Positions 17,175 through 25,130 are shown, numbered from the stretch's first letter. The stretch is 36,184 nucleotides of DNA from Alphaproteobacteria bacterium (GCA_019137195.1 JAGVSR010000085.1:1-36184), one strand, 5' to 3'. Numbers and translations are program-made. Notes: generated by a model not told the origin, from the sequence alone.

Positions 17175-18212
17175 TCATGCGGCGCCGGGGGTGCCAGCTC
17201 TTGCCGCAACGGGCTTTCCGGGTGCGACGGCTTCCGAGGCCGCAGGGGCGGCGTTGCCCAGATTGTTGAGCAGCATGGCAACCGCGGCGGCAGCCAGCCC
17301 GAGGCCGATCCAGGGATGGGAGACGGCGACCGCGGCATAGCCGACGAGCGCGGCGTTCAGCACCAGAACCTGGCGCACGACGACCGCGTGATTACCCCAT
17401 GCCTTGGCCGCCCGCTGGTAGAAATGCTCGCGGTGGGGCTCCCAGGGACGGTCGCCGCGCAGGATCCGCCTCAGGAGCGTGATGGTGGCGTCGGCGACGA
17501 AGTAGAGTGGCAGGACGAGGGCCGGAGCCCAATAGCCGCGGCTGGCGAGGTCGAGCATCAGCCAGCCGGTGAGGAAGCCCAGCGGCACGGCGCCAACGTC
17601 GCCCATGAAGATGCGGGCCGGGTGCCAGTTCCAGAGCAGGAATCCGAGCGCAGCGCCGGCGGTCGCCACGGCGAGCGGCACGAGCCCGGCATCTGCATGG
17701 GGCGCCAGGGCGACGACGACCGCATAGCCTGCAGAAATGGCCACCGTCTCGATGCCGGCAATGCCGTCGACGCCGTCCATGAAGTTAAAGAGATTGACGA
17801 ACCATACGAGCGCGAGGCCGGACAATGCGCGGTCGAGGGCGAACGGCACGAGCCCCTGGAGCACGAGGCGGTCGGGTGGGATGACGGAGAGGGCCGCTGC
17901 CGCGGCGGCGATGTGGGCGGCGAAGCGGACGACGGCGGGCACGGTCATGACGTCGTCTGCCCACGATACGACAGCCAGGGCCGCCAGCGCGGCGAGAAGC
18001 ACCTGGCCGGCCGCGGGCAGAGGCCACAGCAGGCAGCCGATCAGGATCGCGACGACGAGCAGAGGCAGACCTCCGCCGACCGGCACCCGGCCCTTGTGCA
18101 TCGAGCGGTGGTTCTCCTCGGCGGCGATGTTCTTCGTCTCGACCCAACCGATGAACGCCCGCGTCAGGATGGCCGCGAGCAGGGCGGCTGCCAGGAAGGT
18201 GACGAACAGCAT
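17175..18212 (-). CDS. Polyprenyl-phosphate sugar-1-phosphate transferase (WecA/MraY family)
   Basis: A 345-residue polytopic membrane enzyme of the glycosyltransferase-4 family, which moves a sugar-phosphate from a UDP-sugar to undecaprenyl phosphate to start glycan synthesis. Family landmarks are HKGRVPVGGGLPLL (near residue 39), the catalytic aspartates in VSWADD (near 86), NLFNFMDGVDGIAG (near 140), FMGDVGAVPLGF (near 203) and the HREHFYQR loop (near 260). The last points to the WecA-like branch rather than to MraY. No other polysaccharide genes lie nearby, so the product glycan is unknown. The C-terminus is an Ala/Pro-rich tail. It diverges from ribA. Confidence 0.87.
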   Translation of the reverse strand: MLFVTFLAAALLAAILTRAFIGWVETKNIAAEENHRSMHKGRVPVGGGLPLLVVAILIGCLLWPLPAAGQVLLAALAALAVVSWADDVMTVPAVVRFAAHIAAAAAALSVIPPDRLVLQGLVPFALDRALSGLALVWFVNLFNFMDGVDGIAGIETVAISAGYAVVVALAPHADAGLVPLAVATAGAALGFLLWNWHPARIFMGDVGAVPLGFLTGWLMLDLASRGYWAPALVLPLYFVADATITLLRRILRGDRPWEPHREHFYQRAAKAWGNHAVVVRQVLVLNAALVGYAAVAVSHPWIGLGLAAAAVAMLLNNLGNAAPAASEAVAPGKPVAARAGTPGAA

Positions 18213-18373
18213 GGTGCGGGACGCTCCAGGGTCGCGGTGACAGGATGCGTTGGCTTAGCAAATCGGGACCGAGGCCGACAACTGTCGCGACAACTCGGGC
18301 CAATGCCCTTGACGCGGAAGCCGATTTCATGGACCCCCATGGGAACAAGTGCCCCGCCCCCTTGGAGCCCCTT

Positions 18374-19021
18374 ATGCCGCCGCGGCCAGAGACGCCCGCC
18401 AAGCTCGACCTCGACCGGTTGGCCGTGACGACACTGCCGATCGAGGTGGCGGGGCGCGAGGTGATGCTAGAAGCCCGTGCCTACCAGGGCCGGGACGAGG
18501 CGACCCAGGCCATGGCGCTGATCAACCGGGCCGCCCCATCGGGCGGCGTGCCGGCGGACGTCGGACTGCCGCTCGTGCGCGTGCATTCGGGCTGCGTGAC
18601 GGGCGACATCTTCCATTCGCTGCGCTGCGACTGCTACGCACAATTGCAGGCAGCGCTCGCCCGCATCGCGGAGACGCCGAATGGCGTTCTGATCTACCTG
18701 CCCTACCACGAGGGCCGCGGCATCGGCCTCTTCAAGAAGATCCGCGCCTACGCCCTGCAGGACAAAGGGCTCGATACGGTCGACGCCAATCTCGAGATCG
18801 GGGCGCCGGTGGACGCGCGAGACTACGAGCTCGCGGCCGAGATCCTGCATGATCTCGGCTTCGAGAAGATCCGGCTCATGACCAACAACCCGGACAAGGT
18901 CGAGGCTCTCTCCACGGCCGGGATCGTCGTCGCCGAGCGTGTGCCGCTGGTGGTCGAGCCGAGCCGTCACAGCCGCCGGTATCTCGAGACCAAGAAAAGG
19001 CGTCTGGCGCACGAGCTGTGA
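18374..19021 (+). CDS. ribA: GTP cyclohydrolase II
   Basis: RibA opens GTP to the diaminopyrimidine that begins riboflavin synthesis. The zinc-binding and active-site signature VHSGCVTGDIFHSLRCDCYA is intact with three Cys ligands, followed by YLPYHEGRGIGLFKK and DTVDANLEIGAPVDARDY, the GTP-binding region, and MTNNPDKVEAL. ATG 18374 gives 215 residues and has GGAG about 8 bases before it; ATG 18329 and a GTG at 18245 are upstream alternatives. This is a stand-alone GTP cyclohydrolase II, not fused to RibB. I see no FMN riboswitch upstream. It diverges from the WecA-type gene. Confidence 0.93.
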   Translation: MPPRPETPAKLDLDRLAVTTLPIEVAGREVMLEARAYQGRDEATQAMALINRAAPSGGVPADVGLPLVRVHSGCVTGDIFHSLRCDCYAQLQAALARIAETPNGVLIYLPYHEGRGIGLFKKIRAYALQDKGLDTVDANLEIGAPVDARDYELAAEILHDLGFEKIRLMTNNPDKVEALSTAGIVVAERVPLVVEPSRHSRRYLETKKRRLAHEL

Positions 19022-19055
19022 GGACCCGTTCGAGCCCGCGGGCGCGACCTCGCTT

Positions 19056-19071
19056 GTGGCGCCTCCGCCAC
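19056..19071 (+). terminator. Short hairpin after ribA, weak terminator candidate
   Basis: GTGGCG at 19056-19061 and CGCCAC at 19066-19071 form a 6-bp stem with a CCTC loop 35 bases after the ribA stop. There is no T-run. It may be a weak or rho-assisted end before the zinc-uptake unit. Confidence 0.3.
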
Positions 19072-19132
19072 GGAGCCCCATAACCATGCCTACCGGCGGA
19101 CCGGCGCGCTTGCGGGGTCCGGTGCCTGCCGC

Positions 19133-19156
19133 TAAATGTTACTGTTGTAACATTTA
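19133..19156. promoter_or_regulatory. Putative Zur box (24-bp inverted repeat)
   Basis: Perfect 10-bp arms, TAAATGTTAC at 19133-19142 and GTAACATTTA at 19147-19156, are separated by TGTT. The arms resemble the Zur half-site known from gammaproteobacteria (AAATGTTA...TAACATTT), with a centre one base different in length. The box ends 24 bases before the start codon of a metal-binding-type small protein and upstream of a ZnuD-type receptor, so it probably overlaps the promoter and represses it when zinc is plentiful. This AT-rich patch stands out in GC-rich DNA. Zur binding is inferred, not shown. Confidence 0.7.
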
Positions 19157-19180
19157 CTCGGACAGGGTCGGAGTGACGGC

Positions 19181-19585
19181 ATGGTCCGGTTGCGCAAGCT
19201 TCGGTCGCTCTTTTCGTGGCTCGTTCTCACGGCTTACGTGGCCCTGGGGATGGCAACGGCCGGGCACGTGCATGCTCTCGCGGGCGAGGTGCATACCAGT
19301 TGCCCGGCCGGGGCGATTGTTGCCGGTCCTCATGCGGCGGGAGAAGACTGCGACGAGCCCGACGGATCCAGCACGGGCCATGACGACGATCATCGGGATT
19401 GCCCGATCTGCGACGCAGCGCTCGTGGCTTCGGCTATCGCCGTTCCGTCCGCAAGCGAGCTTCCTGAGGCACCGACGCGAACGCTAAGGCTGGCGCCTGT
19501 CCGGCCGTCGCCGCTTGTCGAGCTGCAATCTCCAGCCAGCTTCTACGCCCGCGGCCCACCGCTTTCCCGTCTCGACACGATCTGA
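19181..19585 (+). CDS. Small exported His/Cys-rich protein, DUF2946-like, zinc-uptake partner
   Basis: A 134-residue protein with a basic start (MVRLRKLRSL), a hydrophobic segment (about residues 11-27) and a mature part with potential metal ligands: HVHA and EVHTSC near residues 28-41, and GHDDDHRDCPIC near 66-77. The CPxC motif, the following Ala-rich stretch and the C-terminal ARGPP are reminiscent of DUF2946 proteins, which often sit beside metal-uptake or TonB-dependent receptor genes. GGAG precedes ATG 19181 by about 7 bases. It is the first gene after the putative Zur box and is followed 110 bases later by the receptor gene. A role in periplasmic zinc handling is inferred from context; the family call is made from memory and is moderate. 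Confidence 0.7.
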   Translation: MVRLRKLRSLFSWLVLTAYVALGMATAGHVHALAGEVHTSCPAGAIVAGPHAAGEDCDEPDGSSTGHDDDHRDCPICDAALVASAIAVPSASELPEAPTRTLRLAPVRPSPLVELQSPASFYARGPPLSRLDTI

Positions 19586-19695
19586 CGGTCAGCGCCAGCA
19601 CCGGCCGACGCGCCGCGGCTAGGGCCCTGTGCCGTTGCCGTACCTGCGCGCTGCGTGCGCGCGGGCAACCGCACCTATTTCCGGAGACTTCACCT

Positions 19696-21927
19696 ATGGC
19701 CGCGAGATCCCTTCTCGTCGCGTCCCTGTGCCTCGCCGTGCTCGATGCTGCGGCAGCGCAGGAGTCGACCCCGACGCCACCCAATTACGTGTCTACAGAG
19801 TCAAACGAGCTGCCCGAGATCGAGGTGACGGCTCCTAGCCCGATCAAGGCGCCAGCCAAGCCGAAACGAACAACCAAGACAGAGCCGGCCCAGGCAGGGC
19901 CGGCGAAGCCGAAGCGTGCCGCAGCGCAGGCGACGGGCTCCTCGGCCGTGCCTGAGGCTCCCGAGGCGCCTCCGGTGCCGGCACCCGCGGCCGGCATCGA
20001 GGCGGCGCCCCGCGCGCTCGTCATCTCCGTCGAGAGCTTCGCGCCGGTGACAATCGCTTCGGAGGACGAGATCGCGCGCAACGGCGGTGCGACCATCACC
20101 GATACGCTCGCGGCCAAACCCGGCATTGCGGCCTCGACATTTGCGCCCGGTGCCAGCCGGCCGATCGTGCGCGGTCTCGACAACTACCGCGTCCGCGTGC
20201 AGGAGAACGGAATCGGATCGCACGACGTATCGGCGCTGTCCGAGGACCATGCTGTGCCCATCGACCCGGCGAGCGCCCGTCGCGTCGAGGTGGTGCGCGG
20301 CCCGGCGACGCTCCGTTACGGCAGCCAGGCCATCGGCGGCGTGGTCGCTGTCGAGAACGAGCGCGTACCCACGTTCATCCCCAAGAGCGGGGTCAGCGGG
20401 CGGCTCAGCGGCGGCCTCATGTCGGTCGACGACGGTCGCGACGGCTCGTTCGAGGCAACGGCCGGTAGCGACGGCGTTGCGGTGCATGCCGACGGCTTCA
20501 AGCGCTCGGCCGACGACTACGACACGCCGCGCGGCGCCGAGCGCAACTCATGGGTGGAGAGCGAGGGCGGATCGGTCGGTGCGTCGCGCGTGGGGAGCGA
20601 CGGCTTCGCCGGTGTGGCGCTGGTGCGCACCGAGAGCCAATACGGCATTCCCGCGGAGACCTCGCACATCGAGTTGGTGCAAGACAAGGTTCTGTCGGCA
20701 GGCGAGTGGCGCCTCGGGAGCGCTGGCGTCGAGGCCGTGCGCTTCTGGCTCGGGGCGTCCGACTACGCCCACAACGAGATTGCCGAGGAGGGCGACGTCG
20801 GATCGCGGTTCACCAACACCGAGGAGGAGGCGCGCGCCGAGGTTCAGCACGTTCCCGTCGCCACCGCTCTCGGCGTGCTGCGGGGTGCCGCCGGCATCCA
20901 GTGGGGGCACCGCAATATGCGTGGGCAAAGTTTCGAGGGCGATAGTCTGCTCGAGCCCGCCCGCACGGTGACGATCGCTGGATTTCTGTTCGAGGAACTC
21001 GAGCTCGGGCGGCGGCTGCGTTTTCAGGCAGCAGCTCGCATCGAGCAGGCGAACATCGACGGCTTCGGAATCGAGGATCCGCTCGGCGTTGCAGCAGGGC
21101 ACGCCTTCGAGCGCTCGTTCACGCCCGTCTCGGCGAGCGTCGGCTTCCTCTACGAGCTGCCGATGGATGTGGTGGCCCGGCTGACCGGGCAGTACGTCGA
21201 ACGTGCGCCGGACGCGGCAGAGCTGTTCTCGAAGGGCGTACACGAGGCGACGGGCACGTTCGAGATCGGCAATCCTGGGCTCGAAATGGAGAAGGCCGAG
21301 GCCGTAGAGCTCGGCTTCCGGCGTGCGAGGGGGGCGCTGCGGTTCGATGCCTCGGCCTACTATACGCGCTTCGACGGGTTCATCTTCAAGGAGTTGACGG
21401 GCGCCGGCTGCGGCGACGTGCTGGCGAGCTGCGGCGTCGAGGACGAGCTCGAGCAGCTCGTGTTCGGCCAGCGCGACGCGACCTTCTATGGCGTGGAGAT
21501 CGCGAGTCAGTACGATATCGCTCGCCTGTGGCGGGGCCTCGTGGGAATCGACGGGCAATACGATTATGTGCGCGGCAGGTTCGCCGACGGAGAGAACGTG
21601 CAGCGCATTCCGCCTCAGCGCGCCGGCGGCGGCTTCTACTACCGGGACCCGAGCTGGTTCCTGCGCGTCGGGCTCCTGCATGCCTTCGCTCAGGGCGACC
21701 TCGGCATCAACGAGACGCCGACTGCAGCCTACGACCTGGTGAGCGCCGAGATCGCGTACACCACGAGTCTTCAAGGCCATGGGGCGCTGGTGCCCGAGAT
21801 GACAATCGGCATCAAAGGCGAGAACCTGCTCGACGACGAGGTTCGGAATCACACCTCGTTCAAGAAGGACGAGGTGCTCGAGCCAGGCGCCAGCGTACGG
21901 CTCTACGGCAGCTTGAAGCTCAATTAG
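19696..21927 (+). CDS. znuD: TonB-dependent outer-membrane receptor, ZnuD type (zinc uptake)
   Basis: A 743-residue TonB-dependent receptor. A signal peptide (to about residue 21) is followed by a TonB-box-like EIEVTA at 41-46, a Lys/Pro/Ala-rich linker of roughly 60 residues, the plug domain (TITDTLAAKPGIAAS, RPIVRGLDNYRVRVQENG, RRVEVVRGPATLRYGSQAIG) and a 22-strand-type barrel ending in the aromatic/hydrophobic pattern SVRLYGSLKLN. Barrel features such as DYAHNEIAEEGDVGSRF, GRDATF-like QRDATFYGVEIA and a loop with Cys572 and Cys579 recall ZnuD-like receptors, which take up zinc or haem. The Zur-like box upstream favours zinc. GGAGA lies 8 bases before ATG 19696. Substrate is inferred. Confidence 0.82.
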   Translation: MAARSLLVASLCLAVLDAAAAQESTPTPPNYVSTESNELPEIEVTAPSPIKAPAKPKRTTKTEPAQAGPAKPKRAAAQATGSSAVPEAPEAPPVPAPAAGIEAAPRALVISVESFAPVTIASEDEIARNGGATITDTLAAKPGIAASTFAPGASRPIVRGLDNYRVRVQENGIGSHDVSALSEDHAVPIDPASARRVEVVRGPATLRYGSQAIGGVVAVENERVPTFIPKSGVSGRLSGGLMSVDDGRDGSFEATAGSDGVAVHADGFKRSADDYDTPRGAERNSWVESEGGSVGASRVGSDGFAGVALVRTESQYGIPAETSHIELVQDKVLSAGEWRLGSAGVEAVRFWLGASDYAHNEIAEEGDVGSRFTNTEEEARAEVQHVPVATALGVLRGAAGIQWGHRNMRGQSFEGDSLLEPARTVTIAGFLFEELELGRRLRFQAAARIEQANIDGFGIEDPLGVAAGHAFERSFTPVSASVGFLYELPMDVVARLTGQYVERAPDAAELFSKGVHEATGTFEIGNPGLEMEKAEAVELGFRRARGALRFDASAYYTRFDGFIFKELTGAGCGDVLASCGVEDELEQLVFGQRDATFYGVEIASQYDIARLWRGLVGIDGQYDYVRGRFADGENVQRIPPQRAGGGFYYRDPSWFLRVGLLHAFAQGDLGINETPTAAYDLVSAEIAYTTSLQGHGALVPEMTIGIKGENLLDDEVRNHTSFKKDEVLEPGASVRLYGSLKLN

Positions 21928-21934
21928 GCCATGC

Positions 21935-21976
21935 ACTCAATGGGGATGGCTCATCGATGGACCGTCCCCGTTGAGT
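21935..21976. terminator. Hairpin between convergent znuD and lysR-type gene
   Basis: ACTCAATGGGGA at 21935-21946 pairs with TCCCCGTTGAGT at 21965-21976, a 12-bp stem with one G-T wobble and an 18-base loop. It lies 8 bases after the receptor stop and before the stop of the minus-strand regulator gene, so it may end both transcripts. There is no T-run. Confidence 0.5.
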
Positions 21977-21996
21977 ACACTGCCGAGTGGCTCGTC

Positions 21997-22899
21997 TCAC
22001 GACGCGGTCCGGCCACTGCGCAGTCGCTCGGCCGCGTAGTCGACGAACACACGTACGCGAGGGTTGGTGGCGCGCGTAGGGCGGTAGACGAGGTGGGCAG
22101 GGATGGCGCGGTCCTCGAAGCGGGCAAGGATTGCGCGCAGGCGTCCGTCGGCGATTGCGGCCTCGGCCTGGTAGGTGAGCACGCGAGTGATGCCGACGCC
22201 GGCGATAGCCGCATCGACGGCGGCATCGGCCGTGTTGACCGCTAGGCGCGAGCGCACGCGGACGCTTGTGCGGCCCTGGCGTCGGCTCTTGAAGGTCCAT
22301 CTCAGTCCGCCCGGCAGACCGGCGAACGTCACGCAGTCGTAGCGGCTCAAGTCCGCGGGGGAGGCTGGCGTGCCGCAGCGCGCGAGGTAGGCGGGTGCAG
22401 CGCAGGTGACGAAGCCGAGTGATGCGACGCGGGTCGCGAGCAGTGTCGAATCCGGAAGCTCGCCGATACGGACGGCGACATCGATCTCTTCCTCAAGGAG
22501 ATTGACGACCCGGTCGACCAGCAGGAGGCGCGCGCTGATGAGCGGGTAGCGGTCCAGAAACCCGGCAACGAGCGGCAGCACGTGGAGGCGGCCGAATACG
22601 ACAGGCGCGGTGATGGCGAGCTCTCCAGCGACCCTGGCCGCCTGTCCGGCGATCCGCCGCTCCGCCCCGTCGATGGTCTCGATCACCCGCTTGGCGGTCG
22701 CGAGATAGTCGCTGCCGTCGGGTGTCAGGGCCATGCGCCGAGTCGTTCGGTCCAGGAGAGTCGTGCCGAGGTGTGCTTCGAGCTGGGCAAGAAGGCGACT
22801 GACGTTGGTGAGAGGCTCGCCGAGAGTCCGTGCCGCTGCCGACAGACTGCCGGCCTCGGCAACGGCGACGAATACGCTCATGGCGCGAAGACGATCCAT
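21997..22899 (-). CDS. LysR-family transcriptional regulator
   Basis: A 300-residue regulator with the standard N-terminal winged helix-turn-helix: MSVFVAVAEAGSLSAAARTL, then VSRLLAQLEAHLGTTLLDRT, and a C-terminal co-inducer domain of two alpha/beta lobes (LAITAPVVFGRLHVLPLV, IDVAVRIGELPDSTL). It is of the AaeR/DsdC-like branch common next to glutathione S-transferase or redox genes. GGAAGA precedes ATG 22899. It is divergent from the glutathione S-transferase gene, the usual arrangement for a LysR protein controlling its neighbour. The inducer cannot be read from sequence. Confidence 0.92.
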   Translation of the reverse strand: MDRLRAMSVFVAVAEAGSLSAAARTLGEPLTNVSRLLAQLEAHLGTTLLDRTTRRMALTPDGSDYLATAKRVIETIDGAERRIAGQAARVAGELAITAPVVFGRLHVLPLVAGFLDRYPLISARLLLVDRVVNLLEEEIDVAVRIGELPDSTLLATRVASLGFVTCAAPAYLARCGTPASPADLSRYDCVTFAGLPGGLRWTFKSRRQGRTSVRVRSRLAVNTADAAVDAAIAGVGITRVLTYQAEAAIADGRLRAILARFEDRAIPAHLVYRPTRATNPRVRVFVDYAAERLRSGRTAS

Positions 22900-22937
22900 C
22901 GCATTCTTCCGTTGAATGGAAATATGCTTCCCGAAGT

Positions 22938-22952
22938 TTCTATCTAGCAGAA
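22938..22952. promoter_or_regulatory. Candidate LysR operator (T-N11-A dyad)
   Basis: TTCT at 22938-22941 and AGAA at 22949-22952 form a dyad with the T-N11-A spacing typical of LysR sites. It lies midway between the divergent lysR-type and glutathione S-transferase genes. A second dyad, ATTC-N7-GAAT at 22903-22917, overlaps the ribosome binding site of the regulator gene and could serve autoregulation. Both are short enough to occur by chance. Confidence 0.35.
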
Positions 22953-23023
22953 TAGCGTCTCATTTGGGAGCTTGGCGTGGAGCCGGGGTTATGGATGACC
23001 GGCATGCACAAAAGGAGCGCGCC

Positions 23024-23623
23024 ATGACCGCCAAACTTTACGACCTCGAGCTGTCGGGGAACTGCTACAAGGTGCGGCTTCTCGCGGCGCTCCTCGGCGT
23101 GCCGCTCGAGATCGTGCCGGTCGACCTTGCGGCGGGGGCGCACAAGAAGCCGCCGCTGATCGATCTCAACCCCTTCGGCGAGATCCCGCTCCTCGTCGAC
23201 GGCGACCTCGTGGTGCGCGATAGCCAGGCGATTCTCGTCTACATCGCGCGGAAATGGGGCGGCGAGAGGTGGCTGCCGACCGATCCGGCGGGGCTCGCGC
23301 GGGTCGCCGAGTGGCTGATGGTGGCAGAGAACGAGATCGCGGGCGGACCCAGCGACGCACGGCGCCACGACAGGTTCGGCTACGACCTCGACGTGGCGGC
23401 GGCGCGTAAGAAGGCGCGTCGCATTCTCGGACTGATGCAGATCCGGCTCGTGCAGCAGCCGTGGCTCGCGCTCGACCGGGCGACCATCGCCGACATTGCC
23501 TGCATGCCGTACGTAGCACTGGGGCACGAGGGCGGCGTGCCGCTCGACGACTATCCTGCCGTCCGGGCCTGGGTCGATCGCGTCAAGGCTCTGCCCGGCT
23601 TCATCGGCATGCCGGGGCTTTGA
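23024..23623 (+). CDS. Glutathione S-transferase family protein
   Basis: A 199-residue GST: the N-terminal thioredoxin-like domain has the start LYDLELSGNCYKVRLLAALLG (active-site Ser/Cys region near residue 12-15), the cis-Pro motif FGEIPLLVDGDLVVRDSQAI (glutathione-binding Asp-Ser), and an all-helical C-terminal domain with ALDRATIADIACMPYVAL. Family members conjugate or reduce electrophiles with glutathione. ATG 23024 is preferred because AAGGAG lies about 6 bases upstream; the frame extends to 22916 without support. The downstream PNPOx-like gene starts within about 10 bases, so the two form an operon under the divergent LysR regulator. Confidence 0.9.
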   Translation: MTAKLYDLELSGNCYKVRLLAALLGVPLEIVPVDLAAGAHKKPPLIDLNPFGEIPLLVDGDLVVRDSQAILVYIARKWGGERWLPTDPAGLARVAEWLMVAENEIAGGPSDARRHDRFGYDLDVAAARKKARRILGLMQIRLVQQPWLALDRATIADIACMPYVALGHEGGVPLDDYPAVRAWVDRVKALPGFIGMPGL

Positions 23624-23633
23624 CGTGGGCAGG

Positions 23634-24245
23634 ATGCACACACGGGCGCCCGTGTCCGACGTTGCGTTCACGCCGTCGGTCAAGGCCGAACAGGACCGTC
23701 GCGGTTCTCGGTCACGATACGAGCGAATGGAGCGCGGGCACGGCTGGGAAAGCACGGTCACGCACGAGCTAGCCGCGGTGCTCGCCGCCACGCGATCGTT
23801 CTATCTCGGCACCGCGAGCGCGGCGGGGCAGCCCTACATCCAGCATCGCGGTGGGCTGCCGGGCTTCCTCGGGATCATCGACGAGAGGACGCTCGGCTTC
23901 GCCGACCTCGCCGGCAACCAGCAGTACGTCACGCTCGGCAACCTTGCCGAGAACCCGCGCGCGTTCATCTTCATCATGGACTACGCGCGGCGACGGCGGG
24001 TCAAGATCTGGGGGACGGCGCGCGTCGTCGAGGGTGTCGATGAGGTGTCTGCGGCATTGGGGCCTGCTACAGGCCATGCGATCGCAGAGCGCGCGATCTT
24101 GTTCACAGTCGAGGCGTGGGACCGGAACTGCCCCCAGCACATTCCGCAACTCGTACCCGTCGAGGATGTCGAGACGGTGGTGACCGCGCTCCGGCAGCGG
24201 GTAGCTGAGCTCGAGGCCGAGATCAGAAATCTGGCGGAGAGCTGA
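23634..24245 (+). CDS. Pyridoxamine 5'-phosphate oxidase-family flavin/haem-binding protein
   Basis: A 203-residue protein with a split-barrel fold of the PNPOx-like family: FYLGTASAAGQPYIQHRGG, then LGFADLAGNQQYVTLGNLAE and AFIFIMDYARRRRVKIWGTA, followed by HIPQLVPVEDV and a C-terminal helix likely to coil (LRQRVAELEAEIRNLAES). Members bind FMN or F420 and often act in redox stress; this subfamily is not the vitamin B6 enzyme itself. The start could be ATG 23634 or GTG 23625. It follows the glutathione S-transferase gene closely and probably shares its transcript. Confidence 0.85.
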   Translation: MHTRAPVSDVAFTPSVKAEQDRRGSRSRYERMERGHGWESTVTHELAAVLAATRSFYLGTASAAGQPYIQHRGGLPGFLGIIDERTLGFADLAGNQQYVTLGNLAENPRAFIFIMDYARRRRVKIWGTARVVEGVDEVSAALGPATGHAIAERAILFTVEAWDRNCPQHIPQLVPVEDVETVVTALRQRVAELEAEIRNLAES

Positions 24246-24267
24246 CCGGGACGCGATCCCGCCGCCC

Positions 24268-25035
24268 TCACACCTCGCCCATGGGCTGGAAGAAGCGGAC
24301 TATGGCGAAATAGAGCCAATGAGGCGCGCGGCGGCCGAGCTTGGTCAGGATCACCATCGGCCATGGGAAGGCGATCTCGTATTTCCGCTTGGCGAGTCCC
24401 TTGATGATGCGTTGGGCCGCGTCGTCGGGCTTCAGGATGAACGGCATGGCGAAGTGGTTCTGCTCGGTCATCGACGTCTCGACATAGCCAGGGCAGATGA
24501 CGCTGATCTCGATGTTCTTGTCATGGAGCTCGCACTCCAGGCACTCGGCAAGACTGATGACCGCCGCCTTGGTGGGTGCGTAGGCAGCCCCGCGCGGCAG
24601 GCCGCGGTAGCCGGCGATGGACGAGACAAGTGCTATGTGCCCTGAGCCGCGCTTCAGCATCGCGGGGACGAGCGGCACGAGAGCGTTCGTGATACCGAGC
24701 ACGTTGACGCCGAAGGCGGCCGAGATGGTCTTGGCATCCAGCTCCGCGATCGTCAGGGGACTGTAGACGCCGGCATTTAGAATGGCGAGGTCGATCGGCC
24801 CCAGCTCGGCCTCGATACGGGCATGTGTCGTGCTCAAGGCCGCCGCGTCGGTCACGTCGACGGGAAAGGCCGTGATGTTCGCGTGCAGGGCCGCGAGCCT
24901 CGCCAGCGCATCGGCAGAACGTGCGGAGGCTGCAACCCTGACGCCGGCGCGGGCGAGCTGCAGCGCCATTTCACGGCCGATACCGGAGCTAGCGCCCGTG
25001 ATCCAGACGATCTTCCAGGAATACGTTGCTGACAC
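24268..25035 (-). CDS. Short-chain dehydrogenase/reductase of the RpoE-ChrR cluster
   Basis: A 255-residue classical SDR: NAD(P)-binding TGASSGIG near residue 13, NAGVYSP, the catalytic Ser in IALVSSIAGYRG and the YAPTK (Tyr-x-x-x-Lys) pair. The C-terminus is hydrophobic and aromatic (WPMVILTKLGRRAPHWLYFA), suggesting membrane association. GTG 25035 puts the first strand of the Rossmann fold at the expected place; the frame is open to 25116. It is the third gene in the sigma factor / ChrR / SDR series. Similar SDR genes stand next to RpoE-ChrR pairs together with cyclopropane-fatty-acid-synthase-like genes, so a membrane-lipid or stress role is plausible but inferred. Confidence 0.85.
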   Translation of the reverse strand: MSATYSWKIVWITGASSGIGREMALQLARAGVRVAASARSADALARLAALHANITAFPVDVTDAAALSTTHARIEAELGPIDLAILNAGVYSPLTIAELDAKTISAAFGVNVLGITNALVPLVPAMLKRGSGHIALVSSIAGYRGLPRGAAYAPTKAAVISLAECLECELHDKNIEISVICPGYVETSMTEQNHFAMPFILKPDDAAQRIIKGLAKRKYEIAFPWPMVILTKLGRRAPHWLYFAIVRFFQPMGEV

Positions 25036-25130
25036 CCTGACCCGCCGTCCTTGCCGCTGTGATGAGATAGCCAAGCCGGTTCCGCGCGCGGCGAACCGGC
25101 GTTCGGGGCGCGACATTAGGGCAGCCGGAC

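Noticed and set aside
18213-18373. FMN riboswitch upstream of ribA
   Set aside because: I do not see the conserved junction sequences of that riboswitch in the interval.
19133-19156. Fur, NikR or FNR box as the identity of the AT-rich inverted repeat
   Set aside because: The arms do not match GATAAT-type Fur, the long-spaced NikR dyad or TTGAT-N4-ATCAA; the Zur half-site is the closest and fits the downstream genes.
20548-21936. 462-codon minus-strand frame across the receptor gene
   Set aside because: Shadow frame; the plus strand has signal peptide, plug and barrel features.
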